A stretch of 64,000 nt of DNA, taken from Kitasatospora phosalacinea (GTDB lineage: Bacteria; Actinomycetota; Actinomycetes; Streptomycetales; Streptomycetaceae). Under the pieces are notes generated by a model. It did no database searches, had not been told where the DNA came from, and saw only the letters and a program-made list of their open reading frames with translations. A program made the position numbers and the translations under genes. This document shows, in pieces, positions 45,974-57,300 of this stretch. The number at the start of each line of letters is the position of its first letter. Position 1 is the stretch's first letter. Location of the stretch: positions 1 through 64,000 of the forward strand of contig NZ_BSSA01000032.1 of assembly GCF_030268885.1 (NCBI RefSeq), read 5' to 3'.

Positions 45974-48406
45974 TCAGTGCGCCTCCAGGGCGGCCCGGAC
46001 GGCCCGCGCGACCTCCTCGGCGCGGGCCGGTTCCAGCGGGCCGCCGTCGGTGGAGGTGAGGTAGAAGGCGTCGACGGCCTCCGCGCCGAGGGTGGAGACG
46101 TGCGCGGTGCGGACCCGCACCCCGGCGGTGTCCAGGGCGCGGCCGATCCGGTGCAGCAGGCCGGGCGCGTCGTGCGCGCGGACCTCCAGCACGGTGGCGG
46201 ACCGCGAGGCGTGCGGGGCGACGGTGACCACCGGCGGCGGGGTGCTGATGCCGCGGCGGCGCGGCGCGGCGGCGTCGCGCTCGGCGAGCTTGCGGGCGAC
46301 GTCCAGCGAGCCGTCCAGGGCGCGGCGCAGGTCGGCGCGGAGCCGGGCGGCCTCGGGCAGGTCGCCGTACTCGGCGGCGACCGTCCAGGACAGCAGCAGG
46401 ACGGGCCCGGCGCCGACCGGGTCGAGCTCGCGCAGGCCCGCCTTGCGGACGGCGAGCCGGTGCACGGCCAGCACGCCCGCGACGGTGCCGAGCAGGCCGG
46501 GGCGGTCCGGGATGGCCAGGGTCAGTTCGACGCCCATCGGCTCGGCGCCGCCGTCCGGCGCGGGCTCGGCGTGCGCGGTGAGGGCGAGCGCGGGGCCGCC
46601 GGTGCGGGCGGCCTCGACGGCGAGCCGCTCCTGGTCGGCGGTGACCTCGGGGTCGGTGGCGGGCGGGCCGCTCTGCCCGGCCAGCCGGGCGGCGGTGCGC
46701 TCGACCAGGGTGGCGACCAGCGAGGCCCGCCAGCTGGACCAGGCGGCGGGACCGGTGGCGGTGGCGTCGGCCTCGGTGAGGGCGTGCAGCAGCTCCAGGT
46801 GGGCCTGGGTGCCGACGGTCTTGGCGATCAGGTCGGCGGTGGCGGGGTCGTCGGGGTCGCGCCGGGTCGCGGTGTCCACCAGCGTCAGGTGGTGGCGCAC
46901 CAGCAGCGCCAGGGTGTCGGTGTCGCGCTTGCCGAATCCCATCCGGGCGGCGACGTCGCGGACGATCACCTCCCCGGCCTCGGAGTGGTCCCCGGGCCAG
47001 CCCTTGCCGAGGTCGTGCAGCAGCGCGGCGACCAGCAGCAGGTCGGGACGGGCGGTGCGGCGGGTCATCGCGGCGGCCCGGACGGCGGTCTCGATCAGGT
47101 GCCGGTCGACGGTCCAGCGGTGCACGGCGTTGCGCTGCGGACGGCAGCGGACCCGCTCCCAGTCGGGCAGCATCCGGCTGATCAGGCCCTCCGCCTCCAG
47201 CGCCTCCCAGACCGGCAGGCAGGCCTCGCCCGCGCCGAGCAGGGTGACCAGCTGCTCGCGGGCCTCGTCCGGCCAGGGCACCGGCAGCGGCCTGGTCTCG
47301 GCGGCCAGCCGCCGCACGGTGGCGTAGCCGACGGTCAGCCCGGCCTGGGCGGCCGCGGCGGCGGCGCGCAGCGGCAGCACCGGGTCGGTGGCGGGCCGGG
47401 CGGCCTGGGCGAGCACGGCCTCGCCGTCCTGCTCGACCACGCCCTCGGCGAGCGGGCGGCGCTCGGGCCCGGCGGGGCCGACCTGGGTGCGCCGGGCGCC
47501 GTTGAACGGAAAGCCGAACCGGACGGCGCGGCGCGGCACCGGGCTGCGGCGGGCGGTCAGCACCCGGTCGACGGCGCGCCAGGTGACGTCCGAGGCGTAC
47601 GCGACGGTGCGGGCGGCCTGGTAGACCTGGCGCAGCAGGGTGTCGGCGTCGAGCACGCCGAGGCGTTCGGCGACCTGGTCCTGGTCCTGCAGGGAGAGCC
47701 GTTCGGTGGCCCGGCCGGTGGACAGGTGCAGCGCGTCGCGGACGTCGGCCAGGGTGCGGGCGGCGGCGTCCAGGCCGTCGCGGGGGGCGTCGGCGATCCA
47801 GGTCGCGGCGACGGCGTTCAGCGCGACCAGGTCGCGCAGGCCGCCGCGGGCCTCCTTGAGGTCGGGTTCGAGCAGGAAGGACAGCTCGCCGTGGCGCTCG
47901 GCCCGGGCCCGGCCGAGCTCCTGGAGCTCGGGCAGCCGCTCGGGGGCGGCGGCCCGCCAGTCGGCGAGGACGGCGGAGCGCAGGTCGGCGGTGAGCTGCG
48001 GGTCGCCCGCCAGGTGGCGGGCGTCGAGCAGGCCGAGCTGGGCCTTGAGGTCCTCGGCGGCGACCTTGCGGGCCTCGCCGGGGGTGCGGACGGCGTGGTC
48101 GAGGGCGACCCCGCTGTCCCAGACCGGGTACCAGATCCGTTCGGCGAGGTCGGCGGCGAGCGGGCCCTCGTGCAGCAGCAGCACGTCCAGGTCGCTGCGC
48201 GGGGAGAGCTCGGCCCGGCCGTAGCCGCCGACGGCGACCAGGGCGGTGCGGGCGGGGGCCCCGGCCGTCCGGTAGAGGCCGGCCAGCCAGTCGTCGGTGA
48301 GCCGGGCCAGGGCGGCGCGCCGCTGCGGGCCGACCGCGCCGGGATCGGCCAGCAGGCGGGCGCGTTCGGCCGGGTAGCCGTACTCGGCGGGGTCGGTGCT
48401 GCTCAC
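45974..48406 (-). CDS. glnD: PII nucleotidylyltransferase/removing enzyme GlnD
   Basis: An 810-residue bifunctional sensor. The nucleotidyltransferase motif is VGGYGRAELSPRSDLDVLLL (about 62-81). The HD phosphohydrolase motif is LLHDLGKGWPGDHSEAG (about 460). Two ACT domains complete the C-terminus (about 640-810), which bind glutamine. In S. coelicolor GlnD adenylylates rather than uridylylates GlnK at Tyr51. It has a GTG start and lies 88 bp after glnK with a hairpin between them. It is the third gene of the amtB-glnK-glnD operon. Confidence 0.95.
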   Translation of the reverse strand: MSSTDPAEYGYPAERARLLADPGAVGPQRRAALARLTDDWLAGLYRTAGAPARTALVAVGGYGRAELSPRSDLDVLLLHEGPLAADLAERIWYPVWDSGVALDHAVRTPGEARKVAAEDLKAQLGLLDARHLAGDPQLTADLRSAVLADWRAAAPERLPELQELGRARAERHGELSFLLEPDLKEARGGLRDLVALNAVAATWIADAPRDGLDAAARTLADVRDALHLSTGRATERLSLQDQDQVAERLGVLDADTLLRQVYQAARTVAYASDVTWRAVDRVLTARRSPVPRRAVRFGFPFNGARRTQVGPAGPERRPLAEGVVEQDGEAVLAQAARPATDPVLPLRAAAAAAQAGLTVGYATVRRLAAETRPLPVPWPDEAREQLVTLLGAGEACLPVWEALEAEGLISRMLPDWERVRCRPQRNAVHRWTVDRHLIETAVRAAAMTRRTARPDLLLVAALLHDLGKGWPGDHSEAGEVIVRDVAARMGFGKRDTDTLALLVRHHLTLVDTATRRDPDDPATADLIAKTVGTQAHLELLHALTEADATATGPAAWSSWRASLVATLVERTAARLAGQSGPPATDPEVTADQERLAVEAARTGGPALALTAHAEPAPDGGAEPMGVELTLAIPDRPGLLGTVAGVLAVHRLAVRKAGLRELDPVGAGPVLLLSWTVAAEYGDLPEAARLRADLRRALDGSLDVARKLAERDAAAPRRRGISTPPPVVTVAPHASRSATVLEVRAHDAPGLLHRIGRALDTAGVRVRTAHVSTLGAEAVDAFYLTSTDGGPLEPARAEEVARAVRAALEAH

Positions 48407-48444
48407 GTCTGCTCCCGGTGCGTGCTGGTGCCGGATACGCCTTC

Positions 48445-48473
48445 GGCGGACCTGCCGCGTGGGCAGGTCCGCC
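48445..48473 (-). terminator. Hairpin between glnK and glnD
   Basis: A perfect 12-bp stem (GGCGGACCTGCC at 48,445-48,456 with its inverse at 48,462-48,473) and 5-nt loop lie between glnK and glnD. It may lower glnD expression relative to amtB-glnK. Confidence 0.75.
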
Positions 48474-48494
48474 AGGAGGGTCCTCAGCGGTGGG

Positions 48495-50155
<1,661 letters not shown>

Positions 50156-50251
50156 CGGCGTCTCCTCCGAAATGAGAGCCGCACCACGCCCGGGATACCT
50201 GTCCCGTGCCATCCCGGCGTGTCGGCGATGAGAGGAGAGTGCCGAAGGCGG

Positions 50252-50289
50252 GTTTCGGCCGATGCGGCTCGGTGTTTCGCCGCAGTGAC
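50252..50289 (-). promoter_or_regulatory. GlnR box upstream of amtB
   Basis: On the minus strand the order is GTCAC-n6-GAAAC-n6-CCGCA-n6-GAAAC, with every spacer exactly 6 nt. This is the tandem a-site/b-site plan of GlnR binding sites in Streptomyces (GTnAC-n6-GAAAC twice), with the second a-site half degenerate. The amtB start is 97 nt downstream. Known amtB promoters in S. coelicolor are GlnR-activated under nitrogen limitation. Confidence 0.85.
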
Positions 50290-50361
50290 GCGGTTGACGC
50301 GCCCGTTACGGGCACGTGAACCGCGGCAGGTGACGCGTACTGGACAGCCCGTGTCATACTG

Positions 50362-50398
50362 CCGCGGCCGTCCGGACGGGCGGGTCGGACGGCCGCGG
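50362..50398 (-). terminator. Terminator downstream of nsdA
   Basis: 13-bp perfect arms (50,362-50,374 and 50,386-50,398) 30 bp past the nsdA stop, separating it from the amtB promoter. Confidence 0.8.
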
Positions 50399-50427
50399 GA
50401 GACGGGGGCGGGGGCGCGGGCGGGGGG

Positions 50428-51885
50428 TCAGACCACCGAGACGAACTCCGGGATGTCGTGCACCACCCGCTCGGCCAGCCGGTCCACCCCGGGGGCGCCG
50501 CCGAAGTCCCGGCTGGCGGCCTCGGAGGTCTTGCGGACCCGGGTGTTCAGCCGCTCGGAGCGCACCTTCTTGGCGATGTCCACCGCCTCCTCGCAGTACT
50601 TCGCCGCGTCCTCCGGCTCGTTCTGCAGCAGCCGCACCGAAGCCATGCCGACCAGGTTGAACGCGTAGGTGCGGACGTGGTCGCCGTCCTCCCGGAACCG
50701 GTCGACCGCCTCGGTGATCAGCGGCTCGGCGGCCTTCGCCATCGCGGGCGCGCGGTCCGTGGTGTAGGCGAGGTCCCGGTACGAGTGCCCGTTCTCCGCG
50801 CACAGCTCGGCGTACGAGAAGAACTTGAGCCAGCTCGGCGTCTCCTCGTTGCTCTCCCGGATGTCGCTGAAGGTGTCCTCCGCCAGCCGGACCGCCCGGG
50901 CGCAGCGGTTGACCTCGCCGATGTTGGAGTAGGCGCGGGCCTCCATCGCGTACAGCAGCGACTGCTGGCGGGCGGTGGCGGTGTCGCGGCTGCCGTACTG
51001 GGCGAGGTGGATCAGCTCCAGCGCGTCCTCGCCGCGGTTGAGGTGGATCATCTGCCGGCTCATGTCGGTCAGCACGTGCGCGCCGAACGGGCGGTCACCG
51101 GCCTCCTTGGCCGCGTGCAGCGCCAGCACGTAGTACTTCTGCGCGCTCGGGTGCATGCCCACGTCGTACGACATGAAGCCGGCCAGGTGGGCGAGTTCGG
51201 CGGTGATCCGGAACAGCCGCTTGGTGGTCGCCTCGGGGTAGGTCTCCTGCAACAGGTCGGTGACCTCGTGGAGTTGGCCGACCACCGCCTTGCGGCGCAG
51301 GCCGCCGCCGTTCTGCGCGTCCCACTTCCGGAACATCTCGGTGGTCTGCTCCAGCAGCTGCATCTCCGGCTCGGACAGCCGCCCGGAGAACTGCTGGCCG
51401 CCGTTGGCCGCCGCCAGGATCGGGGTGGGCGCGCCGTTCGGGCCGGGGGTCAGCCAGCGCTGCATCGGCTCGATCAGCGCCGCACCGGCCGTCAGCGCGA
51501 GCGAAGTGCCCAGGAAGCCGCGGCGGTTGAGCATCAGGTCGCTGCGCGAGTACTCGCTGATCGCCTGCACGGTCTGCTGCGGGCTCCAGGGCAGGTCCAC
51601 CCCGCTGCCGACGGTGGTCACCTGGACCACCGCGCGCAGGCCGAGGTCCTCGACCGAGACCACCGAGCCGAAGCGCTCCGAGAACAGCTCCGACATGATC
51701 TTCGGGATCGGCTCGCGCGGCTGCTCGCCGTCCAGCCAGCGGCGCACCCGCGAGGTGTCGGTGGAGACGTGGTGCGCGCCGATCTGCCGTGCCCTGCGGT
51801 TCACTTGGCGCGCCAGCTCGCCCTTCGACCAGCCGCTGCGCGCGAACCAGGAGCCCAGCTTCTCGTTCGGCTGCTTCTCACCCAT
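50428..51885 (-). CDS. nsdA: NsdA-like negative regulator of differentiation
   Basis: A 485-residue protein. The N-terminal helix-turn-helix-like region includes GWSKGELARQVNRRARQIGAHHVS, split as GWSKGELARQVNRRARQIG and AHHVSTDTSRVRRWLDGEQP. A hydrophobic LNRRGFLGTSLALTAGAALIEP segment is near 140. A TPR-like helical C-terminal half follows (about 200-450). In S. coelicolor NsdA (next to amtB) represses sporulation and actinorhodin and other antibiotics. The context agrees. The ATG gives the conserved MGEKQPNEKLGSWF start. Confidence 0.9.
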   Translation of the reverse strand: MGEKQPNEKLGSWFARSGWSKGELARQVNRRARQIGAHHVSTDTSRVRRWLDGEQPREPIPKIMSELFSERFGSVVSVEDLGLRAVVQVTTVGSGVDLPWSPQQTVQAISEYSRSDLMLNRRGFLGTSLALTAGAALIEPMQRWLTPGPNGAPTPILAAANGGQQFSGRLSEPEMQLLEQTTEMFRKWDAQNGGGLRRKAVVGQLHEVTDLLQETYPEATTKRLFRITAELAHLAGFMSYDVGMHPSAQKYYVLALHAAKEAGDRPFGAHVLTDMSRQMIHLNRGEDALELIHLAQYGSRDTATARQQSLLYAMEARAYSNIGEVNRCARAVRLAEDTFSDIRESNEETPSWLKFFSYAELCAENGHSYRDLAYTTDRAPAMAKAAEPLITEAVDRFREDGDHVRTYAFNLVGMASVRLLQNEPEDAAKYCEEAVDIAKKVRSERLNTRVRKTSEAASRDFGGAPGVDRLAERVVHDIPEFVSVV

Positions 51886-52327
51886 GGGACCGTCCCCATC
51901 CCGCCCCGAACCCGGGGCCCCTCTTCGCCCTTGACCCGTTCTCATCACCGCCCGCGTGACCGGTCGGCTGCGTTCCGTATGCCGAACGTAGCGTCCCTCC
52001 GCCATCCGGGGGAGCAACGTCGGAGAAACGCCACCTTTCGCCACCCCCAGGAGTGAACTACCGGACGGGCGGGCGCGCTTCACTATGAGTCAGCTCGGCA
52101 TGACCCCGGCACATGCCCGGACCCGACGGAACCCGACGGAGGCACGCGTGCGGCAACGACGATCCGGCATCCGAAGCGCCGGTGCAAGGCGCCTGCTGGC
52201 CCGCGCCACCCGGATCGGTGTGCGCCGGTCCGTGCGCGCCTCCGGTGCACCACGCACCACGCGTCCAACGGGCGACGCATCGTCACCGTCCCGTAACCAG
52301 CGGCGACCGGAACCGGTTGGGGGTGGC

Positions 52328-52993
52328 ATGGACAAGCTGTTCGGCACCCTCCGGCTCACCCCCCTCGGCGGCCGCCGCCGCACCCGGCCCGCCGCGCTGC
52401 AGGCCGCCGCCGAGTACTCCGAACGCTGGGGCTGGACGCTGACCACCGGCAGCCCGACCGCCCGCGCCGGGACGGCCTGCGACTGCGGCGCCCCGCACTG
52501 CGCCGCGCCCAACCTGCACCTGCGGGTCGGCCCGGCGATCGCCCCCGGCGCGACCGCCGCCGAACTCGCCGCCCGATGTCCGGCCGACGCCCCGCTGCTC
52601 CTCCCCGCCGGCCACCAGTTCGACGTGCTGGACGTCCCGGCCCAGCCCGGCCTGCAGGCCCTGGTCCGGCTGGAGCGGATGGGCACCCAGGTCGGCCCGG
52701 TGCTGGCCTCCCCGGCCGGCCGACTGCTGCTCTTCGTCGCCCCCGGCACCGCCGAGCGCCTGCCCGACCTGCTCTACCGGATGGGCTGGGACGACGCCTC
52801 CCTCGACCTCACCTGCCACGGCCTCGGCTCCTACCTGGCCGTGCCGCCCACCCCGCTGGGCCCGCTCGGTCCGATGCGCTGGCTGCGCCGCCCGACCGCC
52901 GACAGCGCCCCGCCCGAGGCCCGCCTGCTGCTCGGCACCCTCGCGTACGCCTGCCACCGCACCCGGGACCGGCAGAGCGAGTTCGCCAGCTAG
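52328..52993 (+). CDS. Bifunctional primase/polymerase N-domain-like protein
   Basis: A 221-residue protein. AAAEYSERWGWTLTTG, a CDCGAPHCAAPNLHLR zinc-like cysteine set (three Cys and His), HQFDVLDVPAQPG and VAPGTAERL are typical of the small prim-pol-like family. A paralogue without the Cys cluster is at 2,792-3,241. Catalytic aspartates are not obvious, and a DNA- or nucleotide-binding role is only suggested. The ATG follows a GGGGGTGG. It is divergent from nsdA and convergent with ftsY, as in S. coelicolor. Confidence 0.7.
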   Translation: MDKLFGTLRLTPLGGRRRTRPAALQAAAEYSERWGWTLTTGSPTARAGTACDCGAPHCAAPNLHLRVGPAIAPGATAAELAARCPADAPLLLPAGHQFDVLDVPAQPGLQALVRLERMGTQVGPVLASPAGRLLLFVAPGTAERLPDLLYRMGWDDASLDLTCHGLGSYLAVPPTPLGPLGPMRWLRRPTADSAPPEARLLLGTLAYACHRTRDRQSEFAS

Positions 52994-53023
52994 GCCCCTC
53001 CCCCGCCGCAAAGTGGAAACGCT

Positions 53024-53064
53024 GAGGTCCGTCCCAGGAGGGGTTCCCTCCTCGAACGGACCTC
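53024..53064. terminator. Bidirectional terminator between the primase-like gene and ftsY
   Basis: 9-bp arms GAGGTCCGT (53,024-53,032) and ACGGACCTC (53,056-53,064) with inner AGGAGGG/CCCTCCT pairing, between convergent stops. Confidence 0.85.
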
Positions 53065-53086
53065 GCTCGGTGTGCCGGTGCGCCGC

Positions 53087-54295
53087 CTAGCCGAGCAGCG
53101 CGTCCACGAAGGCGCCGGGCTCGAACGGGGCGAGGTCGTCCGCGCCCTCGCCGAGGCCGATCAGCTTGACCGGGACGCCGAGTTCGCGCTGCACCGAGAT
53201 GACGATGCCGCCCTTGGCGGTGCCGTCGAGCTTGGTGAGCACGATGCCGGTGATGTCGACGACCTCCGCGAACACCCGCGCCTGGACCAGGCCGTTCTGT
53301 CCGGTGGTGGCGTCGAGCACGAGCAGCACCTCGTCGACCGGGCCGTGCTTCTCGACGACGCGCTTGACCTTGCCGAGCTCGTCCATCAGGCCGGTCTTGG
53401 TGTGCAGGCGGCCCGCGGTGTCGATCAGGACGGTGTCGACGCCGTCGGCGATGCCCTGCTTGACCGCGTCGAACGCGACGGAGGCCGGGTCGCCGCCCTC
53501 GGGGCCGCGGACGGTGTGCGCGCCGACCCGTTCGCCCCAGGTCTGCAGCTGGTCGGCGGCGGCGGCGCGGAAGGTGTCGGCGGCGCCGAGCACGACCTTC
53601 CGGCCGTCGGCGACCAGGACGCGGGCGAGCTTGCCGGTGGTGGTGGTCTTGCCGACGCCGTTGACGCCGACCACCAGGACCACGGCCGGGCCGTCCCCCT
53701 GCTTGACCGAGCGGACGGTGCGGTCGGCGTCGGTGCCGATCAGCTTGACGAGCTCCTCGCGGAGCAGGCCGCGCAGTTCGTCGGGGGTGCGGGTGCCGAG
53801 CACCTTGACCCGGGTGCGCAGGTTGTCGACGAGCTCCTGGGTGGCGGCGACGCCGACGTCGGCGGTGAGGAGGGTCTCCTCGATCTCCTCCCAGGTGTCC
53901 TCGTCGAGGCGGTCCCGGGAGAGCAGGGTCAGCAGGCCCTTGCCGAGGGTCGACTGCGAGCGGGAGAGCCGGGAGCGCAGCCGGACCAGGCGGCCGGCGG
54001 TGGGCTCGGGCACCTCGATCGCGGGCGCGGCCTCGGCCTCCTCGGCCCGCACCTCCTCGACGGTCGGCTGCTCGGCCGCCGTCTCGGGCTCGGCCCCGGG
54101 TTCGGTTTCGACCTCCGTCCCGGTCCCGCTCGGAGCGGTCTCGGTCGGGGCGGGCTTGGCCGGGGCGGGCGCGGTGATGGTCGGCGCCTGGCTCGGCCGG
54201 TCCAGTTCTCTGCGTCGTCTGCCGGAGACGACGAGTCCGGTGATCGCGCCGATGGCGACCACCGCGATGACAACGGCAAGGATCACGTATTCCAT
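53087..54295 (-). CDS. ftsY: Signal recognition particle receptor FtsY
   Basis: A 402-residue GTPase docking SRP to the membrane. An N-terminal membrane helix (YVILAVVIAVVAIGAITGLVV, about 3-23) and an acidic Pro/Glu-rich linker of about 80 residues are actinobacterial features. The NG domain has GVNGVGKTTTTGKLA (P-loop), DTAGR and TKLDGTAKGG. The partner is Ffh in this window. The ATG is standard. It follows smc by about 25 bp, so they are probably cotranscribed. Confidence 0.96.
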   Translation of the reverse strand: MEYVILAVVIAVVAIGAITGLVVSGRRRRELDRPSQAPTITAPAPAKPAPTETAPSGTGTEVETEPGAEPETAAEQPTVEEVRAEEAEAAPAIEVPEPTAGRLVRLRSRLSRSQSTLGKGLLTLLSRDRLDEDTWEEIEETLLTADVGVAATQELVDNLRTRVKVLGTRTPDELRGLLREELVKLIGTDADRTVRSVKQGDGPAVVLVVGVNGVGKTTTTGKLARVLVADGRKVVLGAADTFRAAAADQLQTWGERVGAHTVRGPEGGDPASVAFDAVKQGIADGVDTVLIDTAGRLHTKTGLMDELGKVKRVVEKHGPVDEVLLVLDATTGQNGLVQARVFAEVVDITGIVLTKLDGTAKGGIVISVQRELGVPVKLIGLGEGADDLAPFEPGAFVDALLG

Positions 54296-54319
54296 AACCC
54301 GTCCAGTATCACTTAGCGC

Positions 54320-57300
54320 CTATGCCGGGCCCGGTTCCGCGGGTTCCAGCGCTGTCCTGTGCCCGTCCCCGCGTCCCGGCCGCCCGGGCCCGGGCACCCG
54401 CAGCCGCTGGCTGATCACCTGCGAGATGCCGTCGCCCTTCATGGTGACGCCGTAGAGGGCGTCGGCGGACTCCATGGTGAGCTTCTGGTGGGTGATGACG
54501 ATCAGTTGGGAGCTCTCCCGCAGCTCCTCCATGATCCCGACCAGTCGCCGCAGGTTCGTCTCGTCGAGCGCGGCCTCCACCTCGTCCATCACGTAGAACG
54601 GGCTGGGCCTGGCCTTGAAGATGGACACCAGCAGGGCGACCGCGGTGAGCGAGCGCTCGCCGCCGGAGAGCAGCGAGAGCCGCTTGACCTTCTTGCCGGG
54701 CGGCCGGGCCTCCACCTCGACGCCGGTGGTGAGCATGTTCTCCGGGTCGGTGAGCAGCAGTCGGCCCTCGCCGCCGGGGAAGAGCCGGGCGAAGACGCCC
54801 TCGAACTGGGCGGCGGTGTCGTGGTAGGCGGCGGTGAACAGCTGCTCGACCCGGGCGTCGACGTCGCGGACGATGTCCATCAGGTCGCGGCGGCTCCTGC
54901 GCAGGTCGTCGAGCTGTTCGCCGAGGAACCGGTGGCGGGCCTCCAGGGCGGCGAACTCCTCCAGCGCGAGCGGGTTGACCTTGCCGAGCTGCTGGTGGGC
55001 GCGTTCGGCGGCCTTGAGACGCTGCTCGACCTCGGCCCGGACGTAGGGACGGGGTGCGCCCGCAGCCTCCTGCCCGCCCGTGGCCTCCCGCCCGTCCTCG
55101 GGCGGCGGGGCGGGGACGGGCTGGTCGGGGCCGTAGCCCGCGAGCAGGTCGCCGCCCTCGATGCCGAACTCCTCCAGCGCCCTGGCCTCCAACTGCTCGA
55201 TCCGCAGCCGCTTCTCGGCGCGCAGCACCTCGTCGCGGTGGCCGGCGTCGACCAGGCGGTCGAGTTCGGCCTTGAGTTCGCGGCCGTGCTCGCGGAACTG
55301 ACGCAGCTCGGCCTCGCGGGCGGCGCGGTCGGCCTCGACGGCGGCGCGTTCGGCCTCGGCGGCGGCGAGGGTCCCCTCGATCCGGCCGAGCAGGTGGCGG
55401 GCGCCGGTGGCGACGGCGGTGGCGACGGCGGCCTCCCGGCGGGCGCGGTCGCGGCGCTCGGCGGCGCGGGCGCGGGCCTCGCGTTCGGCGCGGGCGGCGC
55501 GGTCGAGCCGGTCGGCGCGGCCGGCCAGGTTGCGGACGCGCTCCTCGTGGGTGCGGACGGCGAGCCGGGACTCCATCTCGGCCTGCCGGGCGGCGGCTCC
55601 GGCGGCGGCGAGCCGGTCGCGTTCGGCGGGGTCGGGTTCGTCCTCGCCGTCCTCGGCGAGCTCCTCGGCGGTGGCGAGGCGGGCGGCGAGCTCCTCGGCG
55701 GCGGTGCGGGCCCCGGCGAGGCCGCTCTCGGCCTTGGCGGCGGCGTCGGCGGTGCGTTCGGCCTCGTCGGCGGCGGCCCGGGCGGCGCCGCCGGAGCGGC
55801 CGAGGGCCCCGGCGAGTTCGGCCCGGCGCTGTTCGCCGCGGCGCCGGAGGGCGGTCAACTGCTCGACCTCGGACGCGAGTGCGGCCCGGCGTTCGCGGGC
55901 GGCGGCGAGTTCCGCCGCCAACTGCCGGCAGCGGGCGTCGAGTTCCTCGATGCCGCGGGCGGCCTCGGCGACGGCGGCCCGGGTCTCCAGCGGGCTGGGC
56001 GCGCCGGGCGAGCCGCCGTGGGCGAGGGCGGCGGAGAGCAGGTCGCCGTCCCGGGTGACGGCGCTCCACTGCGGGTGGGCGGCGGTCAACCGCCGGGCGG
56101 CGTCCAGGTCCTCGACCACGGCGGTGCGTTCCAGCAGCCGTCGGGCGGCGGCCGCGACGGCGGGCGGCCCGTCGACCAGGGAGCCGGCCCACGTCGCTCC
56201 GGCGGGCGGCTGGGCGGGCGGCTGCGCCCCGGGCGCGGCGGGGTCCGGACCGTCGGCGATCAGCAGGGCGGCCCGCCCGGCGTCGGCGGTGCGCAGCCAG
56301 GCCAGGGCGTCGGCGGCGCCGTCCGCGTCGGGGACGGCGACGGCTTCGGCGGCGGGGCCGAGCGCGGCGGCCAGGGCGAGTTCGAACCCGGGGGCGACGG
56401 TGAGGAGTTCGGCGGCGGGACCGAGGACGCCGGGGCGTTCCAGCAGGGCGGCGCTGCCGTCCTTGCGGCGCAGGCCGAGGGCGAGCGCGTCGTGCCGGGC
56501 GGTGAGCGCGGCGCGTTCCTGCTCGGCGGCGGCGAGCGCCTCGCGGGCCGTCGCGACCGCCCGTTCGGCGGCCTGCAGTTCGCCGCGGGCCCGGTCGTGG
56601 CGCTCCTCGCTCTCCCCCTCCCCCGCGGTGAACTCCTGGTGCCGTTCCCGGAGTCGCTCGTACTCCTGCTGGGCGGAGGCGGCCCGCAGCAGGGCCTCGT
56701 CGCGGGCGGTGGCGAGCCGCTCGGCCTCGGCCTCGGCGGCGGTGGCCCGGGAGCGGGCGGCGGCCGCGGCGCCCTGCAGGCGGGCGAGTCCCTCGCGCCG
56801 GTCGGCGATGGCCCGGGCGGCGGCCCTGAGCCTGTTCTCCTCGGCGGCCAGGGCGCGTTCGAGGTCGGCGCGCTCCTCGACGGCCTCGGCCAGCGCGTCC
56901 TGCGCCTGCTCCAGGGCCGCTTCGAGGGCGGCCTCCTCCTCGCGCACCTCGGCGGCCTCCCGCTCCAGGTCCTCCGGGTCGCGGCCGCGGTGCTCCTCCA
57001 ACTGTCCGGCGGTGGCGGCGGCGCGCACCCGGGCCTCGGCGAGTCCGACGGTGCCGCGGGTGCGCTCGGCGAGCGAGGAGAGCCGGTACCAGGTCTGCCG
57101 GGCGGCCTCCAGGGCGGGCCCGAGCTGTTCGACCTGGGCCTCCAGGACGGCCTCGCGCTGGAGGGCGGCGGCGAGCTGCTGTTCGACGGTGGTGCGGCGC
57201 AGCCCCAGTGCGATCTCGTCGGCGACCTCGGCCTCGACGGCGCGGCGCAGGGTGAGCAGGTCGTCGGCGAGCAGCCGCAGCCGGGCGTCGCGCAGTTCGG

